From Mrakia gelida (taxonomy: Eukaryota; Basidiomycota; Tremellomycetes; Cystofilobasidiales; Mrakiaceae), in the NCBI GenBank assembly GCA_024345305.1, contig BRON01000001.1:2356001-2420000 (forward strand): DNA of 64,000 bases. The letters run 5' to 3'. The first letter of the stretch is position 1, and every line of letters starts with the position of its first letter. Made by a program: the position numbers and the translations under genes. Positions 1-10,810 of the stretch are shown in pieces. The notes under the pieces are model-generated. The model worked only from the letters and a program-made list of their open reading frames with translations. It made no database searches and was not told the origin of the DNA.

Positions 1-661
1 TCGTCCATCGCCGGAGATCCCTCCGTCGAAACCACTATCCTCGAGGACCCTGCTACTACTGCTGTAGAGACTGATACTGCAGCCGAACCGTATGCCTCTT
101 TCCTTTGCGGCTCCCTCTGCTTGTCCCTTCGCGAGAACTGACTTGGAATTGGCCTCTCTTCCCTCTTCGTTTATCTTCTCTCCCTTTCAGCGTCGCTCCT
201 GTTACGACGGCCGATCCTGTCTTCCCAACCACTGCTGCTTCAGTTCAGGTCATCTCCATTGGCGGACCCCCCACCGCGACTCGAAGCGTCGTCGCGTCCG
301 TTGCGAGAACCAGTGAGTTCGCCTTCCTCTCTCCTCTCTCTTCCTCTGCCCTCTTCCCCCCCCCCCCCCCCCTTCCCTCCTTTATTTCAAGGGATCTGAC
401 CTTCTTTTCCTTTTCTCCTTTTGCCGTCCAGCCTCGCTTCGATCTATCGCCTCCGCTGCGAGCAAGCCCTCGTCCTCGATCATCAAAGCGTCGTCCTCCC
501 TATCCTCCTCCAAACCCTCTTCTTCCGCTCCGGCTAGAGCATCCGCTTCCACTTCGAGGGCATCCTCCGGAATCAAGACGTTGAGTTCGTCTTTGGGGAG
601 GGGAGGGCTGGGTGGGATTGCAGCGGCGATGGTTTTCGGAGCCGTCGTCCTTCTCGTCTAG
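1..661 (+). CDS. Ser/Thr-rich surface protein, 3' part (5' end outside window)
   Basis: Three coding exons are visible: 1-89, then about 190-311, then 432-661, with stop TAG at 659-661. They are joined by introns with donors GTATGC and GTGAGT and acceptors CAG, and all joins keep frame. The product is rich in Thr, Ser, Ala and Pro and ends in a Ser run followed by a hydrophobic tail (Gly-Ile-Ala-Ala-Ala-Met-Val-Phe-Gly then Val-Val-Leu-Leu-Val), which resembles a GPI-attachment signal. No catalytic motif is seen. The first intron-3 half has a run of about 17 C at 356-372. The next gene has the same composition and tail type, so the two look like tandem cell-surface genes. Function is inferred from composition only. 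Confidence 0.6.
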
Positions 662-1075
662 CTTACTCCTCCGCTCCCTCCCCTTTTCGTATTTCCCTTT
701 TTTGCTTAACATCATTGCCCTAGCAAGAACTGTCTCTCTCTCTGTTTGATTCCCTAGCTCCTTCCTGCATTTTCTGCTTTTCCAGCGTTGTTAAATTTGA
801 ACGAACCGCTCCACGACGCGTTAAACCGATGGACTCTTTTTCCGACCAGAAACTGCCTCTTTTCGCCCCGCCAGCAAGAGAGCTCCAGAAAGGCGAGCTG
901 AATTCGATTTCGGATCCAGGCCCAGTCTACGAGAGGTCTGCAGAAGAGAGCTGACCATTCTTTCCGGCAGCGAAGAAGCCAAGACAACATCCACGTCTCA
1001 ACTCTTGTTCCCTTCCAACCATCTCCCTGCTCGTTCTTCCTCTCCGCTTCCAGCCAGATAAACACTTCGACGGCC
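662..1075. other. Intergenic, tandem genes
   Basis: Pyrimidine-rich 3' UTR followed by the promoter and 5' leader of the next gene. One ACGCGT site lies near 816. No open frame or RNA gene is supported. Confidence 0.5.
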
Positions 1076-2172
1076 ATGCGAATCTCTATCGTCACTCTCG
1101 TCTTCCTCGCTCTCTTCTCTGCACGCCTCGCCGCTGCGTCCAAGGATCCGGCTGAAAGAGGTTCGTGGAGCTCATCCTTCCTCCCTCTCCTCCCTTCTTT
1201 GTCTTGCATCGACATCGTTTCAAAAGAGAATGTGATGATTCAAACTCTTCCCCACCTCGATGCCTCCGCTCATCAGCCGTCGTCCTCTTGAACAACCATT
1301 TCCCTCTGATCCAACGCGTCGACGTTCCCCTCGCACCTCGACAAGACGAGGAAACGACTGAGCTCGCTGTTCCCGAGGAGACTGCCACCATCGAGACTGA
1401 GGCTCCCGAGCCTACTGAGACTGAGGTCACTACTACTGAGATCGATACGTGAGCTCTACATCCCGTTCTTCCCTCCCTCGCTCGCCGGCTGAAACGAGCT
1501 CAACCCTTCGCTTCTCCTCCTTCTCCTCTTTTCCAAAGCGTCCCCCCGACCGAGATCGCGACAACTGAGGCTCCTGAGGAGACGGAAACGGAGATTGATA
1601 CGTGAGCTGCGTCGTCTTCGAAATCAGTGCGGGGAAGGGACTCGCTGAGCTGAACTTCGACGCGTCGACGCTCAATCTTTTTCACCTGTTTGGAAGCAGC
1701 GTCGAGCCTACCACCACCGAAGATCTCCTCACTTCAACCACTACCTCTACCACTCGATTCGTACCGATCTCGACGACAAGGATCACCACTCCTCTTCCCA
1801 CCATCGTTCAACCCAGTGAGCAACGCGTCGTGTTTTTGTCTCTCTTCCCTTCGACTCCCGACTCAGCTCCTCGTACTTCTCTCATCTCCTCGCTGACTCC
1901 TCTCTCCATCTCCACCTCTTCATCGAGCCTCATCCTCCTCCACTCGAGCAGCCCTCTTCCCTCCAGCTGGCATTCCCGAAACCTCCTCCCTGTCCGCCTC
2001 GACCGCCAAAGTCAGCTCAGGAGGGAACCCCAACGCCGACGCTGCCTCTTCGGGTACTCCTTCGGCCGCTGAGAAGTCATTCGCATTTGGTCTCGCGGGA
2101 GGAGGATGGGCTGGAGCGGTTTGGGTGACGGGAGCCGCGTTCGCGATCGGAGGTCTCGTCTTGTTCGCTTGA
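1076..2172 (+). CDS. Secreted Thr/Glu-rich protein with GPI-like tail
   Basis: Starts with a clear signal peptide (Met-Arg-Ile-Ser-Ile then a Leu/Val/Ala core ending Ala-Ala-Ala). Exons can be joined in frame: 1076-1159 (donor GTTCGT), about 1279-1450, about 1545-1602, about 1700-1815 and about 1970-2172. Middle exons encode short Thr-Glu repeats ending Glu-Ile-Asp-Thr. The C-terminus is Ser/Ala-rich and ends in a hydrophobic segment with Gly-Gly-Gly-Trp and Gly-Gly-Leu-Val-Leu-Phe-Ala, as expected for a GPI signal. Exons 2 and 3 end in nearly the same coding sequence directly before GTGAGC, which suggests exon duplication. Likely a cell-wall or membrane-anchored protein; no enzymatic domain is visible. 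Similar in style to the truncated gene upstream. Confidence 0.65.
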
Positions 2173-3031
2173 GTTCATCATCAGCTCTTTTTCCCTCCTC
2201 TTTTTCTCAGCGCCGCGTAGATGGACTCGAAGCTTTTTCTTGGACCTTTCTCTTTCATTTCGCACTGCTCTCATCTTGGCTCGGTGGTTCAAAGGGGACT
2301 TTGGGCTGAAGCGCGACGACGGACGCATGGACTTCTTCACTCTTTGAGACAATCAGGATGAAAGAGATGGAAAGCCAGACGAAGAGGAAGTAGCACTCGC
2401 ACGGTTTCGAGGTTTGGGACGAGTGCGGAAAGAATCCAGCACAGAAAGTGGAAGATTGACGCGTCGTCTTCGACTCGGTCGTCTCGCTTCCCATTCGTCC
2501 TTTTGAGCTTCGAAAACCTGTTCTTCGACTTCTCCCTGTCACCACGCTCTGCTCTACTCGTAAGAGGAGAGCTTACAAGCAGAAGTCCCGCCGTCATCTC
2601 CACACGAGTGGTCCTCCCGCATTGATCTCGCGAGATCCAGCTCCCTCAACGACGACGCGTCGTTCTTCGGTTCATCAAAAGGTCATGGTCGTTCGTTAGG
2701 ATAGAGAGGGAGAATCGAGAGTCAAGAGAAGAGAAGAGCAAAGGACCACTAGGTGATACATGACTAAAACTACAATCGAGGGGGAGCAGAGGGAGGGAGG
2801 GAGGGAGGGGAGGGGGGAGAGTTCCAAAGGTGAGCTTTTGGAACGTCGTCTGCCGATCAAGGGAAGCGAAAGGCTAGATTCTACAAAAGGGATCGAGAGA
2901 AGAGAGACAGAGCGGCAAGGGGAGATCGAGAAGCAAGAAGAAAGTTTGAGAAGCAGAGTGATAGCGAGGGGAGAGCGAGCAAGAGGCGCAAGCATGGGGG
3001 AGGAGGGGAGGTCGTTCCGACAGCGAGAGGT
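2173..3031. other. Convergent intergenic region
   Basis: 3' UTRs of the flanking convergent genes. It holds GACGCGTC-type sites near 2457 and 2655 and a purine-rich stretch at about 2780-2830 with GGGA units. No gene is supported. Confidence 0.5.
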
Positions 3032-3583
3032 CTACTGGAGGGCGAGGTTTGAAGCGAGTTGACTCAGCTGTAGAGGGAAACGAAGAGGAAGGGAGTGAGC
3101 TTCCGATAAAAATGAGCCAAGAAAAACAGATGACCGAGGAGCGGATGACGTTCCGAGGGCGAAAAAACGAGGATGGGCGAGGACGGAGAGGGGAGGAGGA
3201 GGAGGTCGAGGAGGGAGGAGGGCTCACCTTGATTTGCTCATCAGCGTCAGCTTTGGCTTTGAGGACCAGTCCTTTGGCAGCTGAAGACATGGGTTGGTGG
3301 TGAGCTCGCATCGACGCTCGGTAGTCTGAGGGAAAGAAGCGAAAAAGGTGAACAAAAGCTGGTCAGTCATCGAAAGCTCGCTTGGACTTTGCGCTCTTTC
3401 CTCTCTCTTCCTCTCCTTCCTTCGCCCATCGCTCTCGCCCAAGACCAGGAAGTAGTACTCACTCTCAACAGCAGTGATTTCGAGCATCCTAGCGGTTTCG
3501 GAATCCGACCAGGCGGTGACGAGAGCAGGAGGGACCACGGAGGACGAGGCGGCGACGACAGGAGGGAGAGAAGCGTTGGTCAT
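3032..3583 (-). CDS. Small protein of unknown function
   Basis: Three exons on the minus strand join in frame: start at 3583, donor GTGAGT near 3466, second exon beginning Asn-Tyr-Arg-Ala-Ser-Met-Arg near 3329, donor GTGAGC near 3227, last exon ending Gln-TAG at 3032-3034 after acceptor CTACAG. The product is about 90 residues, without signal peptide or transmembrane segment. It contains an Ala-Lys-rich helical stretch (Lys-Ala-Lys-Ala-Asp-Ala-Asp-Glu-Gln-Ile-Lys) and ends Leu-Ser-Gln-Leu-Ala-Ser-Asn-Leu. This looks like a small helical or coiled-coil subunit of a larger complex, but I do not recognise the family. Confidence 0.5.
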
Positions 3584-4117
3584 TTTTGAACCTGGGTTGA
3601 AGGGGTGAGGAGCTGGAGAAGGTAGGTAGGAGAGTCGGAGAGGAGATATAGAGTAGGGTCTGTATGAGAGAGGGTCGTGGATAGAGGAAGGAGAAGCAGA
3701 AGCAGAGTCAGAAGCAGAGTGGAAGTGAAAGTTGATTACGGAGTTATTAGAGTGGGTGGCCCAGCGATCGTCGGCTCGATTGGATCACGATTCCCAGTTC
3801 AGGCTGCATCATTTCTGCCTCTCGCGACGACGCGTTTCGAAAACGTCCCTACGAAGAAGCGAGCGTGTGGCTCCTACAGGCTCCTAAGGACGAATAACTG
3901 CTTCTCTAGCACCTCGAGAGCGTCGGGAAATCCCGTATCAACGATTCTCAGCAAGCGCAGGTCGTGCTTGCTTCCACTCGACCTCACTCGACGCGTCACT
4001 TCGACTCTTTAGAGTGCTCGTGGAACGTCAACGAAGACCTCAGTCTCGCTTGGTGCCGAGAAAAATCAGTATCCGAACGACGCTGGGTGTGTGACTCCTG
4101 TTCTGTGTGCCAGTGGG
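3584..4117. other. Spacer between two minus-strand genes
   Basis: Promoter side of the small gene (3583) and 3' side of the chitin deacetylase gene. Two ACGCGT sites lie near 3829 and 3983. Nothing else is supported. Confidence 0.45.
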
Positions 4118-6766
4118 CTAGCATCGAAGGCGGAGAAGATCTGCTTCTGCTTCGAGCTCTGGTGTTGATCTCCGCTCGAGAGTTCCAATCCGGTCTTCGT
4201 TCCGAGTTTTGCTGCTAGACAGGGAAGGGGTATAGAACAAGCTATCTACCAGAAAGAGCGAAAGACCATCCTCTCCCATCTCTAGCCGCCTCTCTATGAT
4301 CCCGTTCCCGCCCTCCCTCTTCGCCTGCCGAAAGACCTCCTCCTTCTCCTCGTCTTCCCCAGTCCACCCTCCTCGTTCAAGCCCTCTCCGTATACCAGCA
4401 ACCTTCCCTCCCGCTCCTACGCTCTTCGCAGCTCCGCCGTCCGCACTACCAGCCTTGGGAGGTCCTCGGTAAGGGTGTTGGACCGGGTTGACTCCCTCGT
4501 CCGTCAGTCGCGGAGGCGGACTGGACGACGACGACGACGACGACGTTGAGGGACGAGGAGCCGCAGCGAGGATGGCTGGATCGAGATGGTGAGCCCCAGG
4601 TTCGAGGGCTTTGACACCTGGTTCGATTGAAGGGGTGGAGGGTTGGGAGGGAGGAGGTGGGTTCGCGAGGGAGGGGAGAGGGTGAGGTCGCGAGGAAGAT
4701 GGAGGAGAAGCTGGTTTTGCTGGAGGTAGCGATGGAGGAGATTGGGGAGAGGTCGAGGAGGAGCTGGTCGAGTTGCTGAGCTTGGAGTTGTTGGGGGTGG
4801 GGAGGAAGGATCTCGAAGTCGAGGAGGTGGAGTTGGAGATGGGAGTGGGAGGGGAGGACGACGCGATTTCGACTGAGCCAGCGTACCAAGGGAGGGAGAA
4901 GACGTCCGCCTGTGACAGTGAAGCAAAGAGGATGACGGCGAGAGAGGGCCGGGTCAGTGGCGACTTCGAGGAGGAAGAGGTACGAGAAGAAGAGGGAGGG
5001 GGACGAACGACATTCCCCGTTTTCCAGCCTTGAGCCTGGATGACTGAGTAGATCTTCATGAAGACTGTTCGTGGAGAGCGACGAACAAGAGAAAGAGTCA
5101 GAGATTTGAGCGAGAACGGAAACAATCGAGATGGACCTGCCATCGACTGCTCCTTCCGAGAGTTCGTGCTCGAGAGCGAGAATGCCTGAGGAACAGACAG
5201 CGGTTTGACGGTCGAGGGCGAGCGAGGTTAGTCAAGTCCGACCAAAACTATGAATGAGACGTCTTACTGCTGACCTGGAGACTTGGACCCCATAACCCTC
5301 GTGTTCAAGGCGTCTGCGAGGGGAGAAGAGGAGAAAACGCGTCAATGGTCAGCGTTCGGTTCTTCTCCTCTCGTTTCGGATCGAGAACTTACTGAAGATC
5401 TGATCAGCAGGAGCCCCCGTTCCTATCGTCCAGTCCTCAGAGTCGAAGTTCCAGAGGATGGTCTTGAGGCCGAACACTTCGCTCGCGATCGCTCGAACTC
5501 GGTTGTCGACTGAAATGCGAGAAAGAAGAAGAAGAGGAGCATCAGGGACGGCTCGAGGTGAGAACTCGAGAGTCAGCAGGAGTAGAGCTCACCATCTCCG
5601 TAAGCTGAGGTCAGAGGAAGTGCGTGTGAAGGAAGAGAGGGCGCGAGTGGAAAGTAAGCAAAGGTTCGACGCGTCAGGGACGACGAGGAGATCTGAACGG
5701 AAGCAGATGGAGGTGGGAAGGATGCTCACGAGGTCTCCAGGACGCAGGCACGTGACCCGTATTATCTGCAAGAATCTGCATCGTCCATCCAAGCTGGAAG
5801 AAAGTCGAAGGAAAAGGAAAGTTCAGCGCCTCGTTCGTTCGGCATCCTCGCGTCGCATCCGTCCTTCGAGAGCTCGAGTCGACTCACCTCCGACACTATG
5901 TTTTCATCACTGAGAGTGGTCATGTAAGGATGTGTCCCTGGAAGGGATAAGAGCGGGAGTCAGTCCAAAAGCACGTTAGACGGGCGACGAGCAAAGGTCG
6001 AGAACTGACAGGTGTGGACGGCGAAGTGTTGCTCGTTCGGAAGACTGAGAGCTTGTTGGAAGACGTCGTAGTTGGTGAGGACGTTGGACCTGAGCCAGGC
6101 GAGACGGGAAGAAAGGGAGGTGAGCTTGGGTTGAGTGTGAAAGGAACGCGAGAGAAGAGGAGGGGACGAACCCGATCTAAGGCAAGCGAGACGAGAGAGA
6201 TGGTGAGAAGGACCGTCGTCCTGGTTGATCTGAAGGAGAAAGAGGCGCGAGATCGTCGTCAGTCGAGTTTGAGATGACCCCCTCGCGAGCCCGGGAAAGC
6301 GTCAGAGCCAGACGAGAGGGAGGAAGAAAGGATACGTACAGCAAAGAGACCATCTGGAGCATCAATTCCATCCGAGTCTACGTGACATCCAATCCCACAG
6401 GCAGCGACGTTCGTCTGGGAGAGCAATCCAGCCGCGTCGACCCGAGCGAGAGCGTCCAGCCAGAGCTGTTTCGGAGGAGGAGTGGTTCCTGAGGGTGGGT
6501 AGAGAGATGTCCAAGCTACAAATGCGAAAGTGGAGGAGGAGAGAAGACGAGCTTGCGTCAGAGGGGCGAGAGGTTGGACGAAGAAGGGAGGAGGGAGGGA
6601 GAGGAAGGGAGGAAACGAGAAGCTTACCAGCACTTCCGAGGGCGGGCATCGGCGAGGCAGAGGATGGGAAGAGTGATACCACATCTATGATGGAAGCTGA
6701 AGTCGAGGAGAGTAGGAGGAGGGCAGCGAGGAGGAATGTTGGACTTGTTGGACGAGGGAGGAGCAT
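4118..6766 (-). CDS. Chitin deacetylase (NodB-type polysaccharide deacetylase, CE4)
   Basis: Removes acetyl groups from chitin at the cell surface, making chitosan. Residues 1-25 form a signal peptide (Met-Leu-Leu-Pro-Arg, then a Leu/Ala core). Fungal CE4 landmarks follow across about ten short exons: Ala-Pro-Asp-Gly-Leu-Phe-Ala before the Asp-Asp-Gly-Pro motif (near 6225), His-Thr-Trp-Thr-His (H-x3-H metal ligands, 5892-5960), Trp-Arg-Pro-Pro-Tyr-Gly-Asp (5600-5720), Asp-Ser-Glu-Asp-Trp (near 5430) and Leu-Glu-His-Glu-Leu (near 5180). The catalytic Asp and metal His residues are present. A long Ser/Pro-rich tail follows the domain. One intron (near 5147) seems to use a GC donor and another (near 5010) GTTCGT. 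The join between Asp-Asp-Gly-Pro and the Ser-Asn-Val segment is not resolved. The 3' end is taken as one open exon; a spliced end is possible. Confidence 0.85.
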
Positions 6767-7348
6767 GGTGAAGGAGAGGAAGGAGGGAAAGAGAAAGGTC
6801 AGCGAGAGCTGTGAATCGATGGAAGAGTTCTCCTCTCAACTCACGAGCCATTTCGAGTGCAGTTGTTCCAAGCAATTGTCGAAGGAGGCTATCAACTCCA
6901 TTAGGGACTGTTCAAATTTGAGCTGCGACTGATGATGGCCGCCCCAAGCCAGGAAGCAAACGAGGGAAGGAGGAGCTTTCGAGCTTCGTGCGAGCAACCT
7001 CGACCCTCCAGCCTCCTCCTCTCCTTCTCGATTCGACCAGCCATATTGACCTGAGACCGACATGATTGCGGCTTGCATCGAAGTGACTTCATCCAACTTC
7101 AGACGACTCAGGCCTAGGAAGGATCAGCCAGAGGGAAGGAGCAGCAGCAGGTGCGAAGGAGGACCAGCCAACTCGTCGACCTTCTCGTCCCTTTCTTTCT
7201 TCCTCTCTCCTTGAACGACTTCGACACCCAGTTCTTCCTTTCTTCTCCCATTGGAACCCAAGCCTCATAGACGAGTGAAGGCTGGACCTCAACTACATCG
7301 TCTCCCCTTCTTCACGCTCGCTTCAGCACCCTTTCTTCTTCGTCCGAC
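6767..7348. promoter_or_regulatory. Divergent promoter region
   Basis: Separates the minus-strand chitin deacetylase from a plus-strand secreted protein, so the two surface genes may share upstream elements. No defined motif beyond C/T-rich leader sequence is clear. Confidence 0.4.
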
Positions 7349-8930
7349 ATGTTGATCATCCCGACCTCGAAGGTCGCTTCCCTCTTCCTCCTCTTCATCA
7401 CTTCTTCAACCACCACTCTCCTTCCAACCAAGGCAGCGCCTCTCCCTTCACCAACTTCCAGTCAACCTCTCTCATCCATATGCCCCTCAAGCTCGACAGC
7501 AGTTCCCTCAGCGATATCCTCTCCCTCGCCAGCCATCCCTCGGTCGACTTCGAACGTCTCGTCCCCCTCTCCTCCTCCGCCTTCGTTCGATTCAGCTCTT
7601 CTTACGGATCCAGGAGGCGGGGTAGAGGTTGCTGGCTATGGCTACGGAGGAGGTCAAAGTGGTGGGAGTGGGCGTGGGAGAGGAGGAGGAGGAGGAAGAG
7701 GAGGGAACAACATGATCGTGATTCACAAGGTGTATCGACAGGTCAGTCCGTCTTTCTCGATGCCTCAAGACCTTCAGCAACTGATGGTATTCATTCTCCT
7801 CTTTCCTCTTCGCCTTATAAAGAAACCGATATATCACTGGGCTCCTCCGATGATCCTTCATCGTCCGCGACCGACACCAACTCCTGTTCGTCCATTTCCC
7901 TTCGTCTTGTTCCCTCCTCTCTACCCTCTCTCTCTCTCGCTCAATATACTCACATCTCTCTCCAATTCCACTCTCTCATTCTCTGCTTTTCCTTCAGACA
8001 CCCAAACCTCGCCCACCTCCTCCACCTCCGCCTCCCCAAACAGTCTACCTCACGCTCCCCGCCCAACCTCCTGTCCTCCAACTCATCCCCACCACAGTCC
8101 TCCTCACCCAATCCATCATCGTCCCCTCCCCAACGACCATCTACCTCCCCACAACCATCAACCTCCCCTTTGCCGTCCCTACCACGCTCCTCGCAACCGC
8201 AACCCAACTCGTTCTCATCCCCGCGGACCCGATCACGACGACGACGACCGTCCTGCGAGAACAACGGACAGCTACTCTCACCGTCATCGAGCCTACCACC
8301 GTCTTCGTTCTAACTACGGTGCTGGAAACGATCACAGCAACGACAACAGCGACGACAACGACGACGGCTCTCCCTCCTCCTCCTCCTCCCTATCCAGAGG
8401 ACCCGCCGGAGGAGGAGCCCGTGGAGGAGGTGGAGATGGATCCGCCGCCACTACTGGAGGAGCCGGATGGGGAGGAACTGGCGCCGCCGGAGGAAGATCC
8501 TCCTGAGCCTGATCCGGAGGAGGACGAGGACGAGGGAGGGGAGGGGAGACGCGTCGAGAGGTTCGTTGGTTCGTTCGAAAGGGCTTTCGGGGGCTCGGTT
8601 CGGGGGGTGAGGGATGGATTGCGAGTTGGAGAGTGGAGAGAAGAGGGGCTTGAGGGGTCGGGTTGGCTCGGCGAGGGGAGGGAAGGAAGGGAGAGTCAAC
8701 GGATGCGATTCAGAGACGGCTGGTCCGACTCTTTCTCTCCTTCTCGCGTTGCTGTATCTCGAATAATTTCTTCTTCAGTAACGGACACTTTCAATACACA
8801 CACAGCTAGTCTAGTCCTCAGTCTCCCTTCTCGACCTACTGTTGTATCAATACGCGTCCCCCTCCCCTCCTCGTCCCCATCCACCCCCTCCCCTGCCTCG
8901 CCTTTGTTCTGTTTCGTTCGGCTTGCTTGA
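7349..8930 (+). CDS. Secreted Thr/Pro-rich protein, uncharacterised
   Basis: Begins with a signal peptide (Met-Leu-Ile-Ile-Pro, hydrophobic core to about residue 30), then a Ser/Pro segment and a Gly-rich stretch (Gly-Tyr-Gly-Tyr-Gly-Gly-Gly) to 7741. A GTCAGT donor at 7742 and a CAG acceptor near 8000 give a frame with Val/Thr/Leu-rich repeats (Thr-Thr-Val-Leu, Thr-Ile-Tyr-Leu-Pro), a long Thr run (about 8335-8375), then a Pro/Glu acidic stretch. A further internal exon near 7810-7885 is possible. Reading straight through without splicing also stays open to 8506, but gives a less coherent His/Arg/Pro sequence. The 3' end is uncertain: the frame stays open to the TGA at 8928-8930, yet the last 70 codons look like UTR. 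Probably a wall-associated low-complexity protein. Confidence 0.5.
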
Positions 8931-9332
8931 TTTTAGATTGGTACATGGACCTTCATCTCTCGCACTCTGCATCTCCGGTAGGGCGAGAAGGGAAAGAGGA
9001 GAGAACGAAGGAAAGAAGCGACGACGAAGCGAGTCGGACGGAGGAGGGTCGCGACTCTTGGAGAGGGGTCAGCTCGTTTCGACGAGGGAAAAACCTCTCG
9101 CTCTGCTTCTCTGCGACATAGATATCGGAGCAGTCTCTCGCAAACACTTCAAGAGTTTTTTTCTCGTTGCTGGAACCTACGACGCGCGTCTCGCCCTCAC
9201 CTCGGCAACCTGCCCTCTCTCTTCTGCTTCTTTGCGCCGCTCGCGATTTGTTCCCCCCACCACCCATCAACCCTCCCTCAACCCTCCTTCCCTTCCCACC
9301 CTTCCCACCCACTCTCTCACTCCAACTCAAAA
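8931..9332. promoter_or_regulatory. Upstream region of MIX17-like gene
   Basis: Promoter and C/T-rich 5' leader; the leader immediately before the start codon at 9333 is strongly pyrimidine-rich. No other feature is supported. Confidence 0.4.
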
Positions 9333-10408
9333 ATGGCTGTTCGTCCATCCTCTCTTCCTCTCCCACTCTCTTGCCCCAAAGCTGACTCCCTTCCCTCGTT
9401 CTTCGCAGCGTTCAAGAGGAGGATCTCGACCCGCTGCCCGACCGTCTGCTCCCCAGCAGCGATCCAACACCACCGCCGCTGCTCCTCAGCAGGCTCGAGG
9501 AGCTGCCCCCGCCGCTGCCCCTGCCGCTGCTGGTGCTGGAGGAGGAATGTTCGCTAACGTGAGTGTCGATGGATGGGAGGGGAGAGAGCAAGGAGAAGAA
9601 GGGAAGGAGGATTGAGCTCAAGCTGACCATCCTTCCTTCCCCTTCTCCTTTCCTCAACCACGTTTTCGTTCATCTAGATGGCCTCGACCGCTGCTGGAGT
9701 CGCTGTTGGTTCCACCGTTGGACATGGTCTCTCAAACATGTACGTCTTTCTTTCCTTGCCACCACCACCATCCATTCGTTCGAGGGCCTTCTCTTCCTCT
9801 CCAAGCTGACCGATTTGCCCCGACTCCTCCTTCTCTCTCTCATCTCTCCCATCGCTCCCTCTCTTCGCTCCCCGCCCACCCCCAAGGCTCTTCGGAGGCT
9901 CTTCCGCTGCCCCCGCTGAGGCTCCCGCTCCTGCTGCCTATGCTGCTTCCAACGCTGTCGGACAGGAGAACGGAGCGTCGTGTTCCGTTCAGGCCAAGGT
10001 GCGTCCTCTCTTCTGCTTTACTTCGTTGAGCTCGTTGGCTGGAGCTGACTCGTTTTCGGTTTGAATCGGGCTTGTGCAGGACTTCACCAAGTGCCTCGAC
10101 GCTACCAACGACATGAACTCTTGCTCTTACTACCTCGGTGAGTCGTCCTTTCGATCCCTTCGTCCCATCGCCTCGAGCTCGAGTTCGAGCTCGCTCCCTC
10201 CTCTCCCTCGCCTCAGCACCTCGTTCATCATCATCGCCACCACCCACCTTACACCCCCACCCTCCCTTCTACTCCACCGACACCTCTTCTCCTCTCTCTC
10301 CGATCCCGATCTCTCGAGCAGCAAGCTGACCTTCTCTCCCTCGTTCGTTCGTTCACCTCCTCCTCAGACGCCCTGAAGGCTTGCCAGCAGGCCGCTGCTC
10401 CTTACTAA
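9333..10408 (+). CDS. MIX17: Twin CX9C mitochondrial protein, MIX17/CHCHD2 family
   Basis: Six exons (9333-9338, 9409-9558, 9678-9739, 9887-9998, 10080-10137, 10368-10408) total 429 nt, an exact frame for 142 residues. The first exon is only ATG GCT with a GTTCGT donor; splicing gives Met-Ala-Arg-Ser-Arg-Gly-Gly-Ser-Arg-Pro, the usual start of this family. A Pro/Ala/Gln linker follows, then the conserved Gly-rich hydrophobic segment (Met-Ala-Ser-Thr-Ala-Ala-Gly-Val-Ala-Val-Gly). The CHCH domain has both pairs, Cys-x9-Cys at about residues 110-120 and 128-138, ending Ala-Ala-Pro-Tyr. Family members are imported to the mitochondrial intermembrane space through Mia40 and affect respiration and cristae. 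The length matches fungal homologues. Confidence 0.92.
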
Positions 10409-10810
10409 AAGCTGCCTTCTCTTCGTTGGGTTATAGAGGAGGGTTGGTAGTTGGAGTGCGCTCTCGATTTTTCGCATGCATGTTCGTTTCACGTCTTGGA
10501 GTGAAGAGCTGGGAACGAGAGAGAGGAGAGGGCTGAAGCTGAGATCGAACTCCCCTTCACCCGTTGAGAGAGGAAAAAAAGAGACATGGTTCAATCGAGA
10601 TCGAGCTCAGCCGTAACTGAGAGAGTGATGGTCTAGAACAAAGTATACTCCACAGAGACAGAGAGATGCGAAGGAAGACTCTTCCGTGTTTGATCTGAGC
10701 TCAACGATTTCGCTCCTTCCCCTTCGCCCTTCCCTCCCTCCCCTCCACCACCCATCGCCCAACCAATCCTCTTTTCCCTGTTCTCTCCCTTTTCTCCGGA
10801 TCGCTCGTGC
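10409..10810. other. Intergenic, tandem genes
   Basis: 3' UTR of the MIX17-like gene, then the promoter of MIP1 with a C/T-rich leader (about 10710-10800). No gene is seen. Confidence 0.45.

Noticed and set aside
7349..8506. Unspliced 385-codon reading of the secreted gene
   Set aside because: The frame after 7741 becomes His/Arg/Pro-rich and incoherent; the GTCAGT donor and downstream CAG acceptor give a consistent Thr/Val-rich secreted protein.
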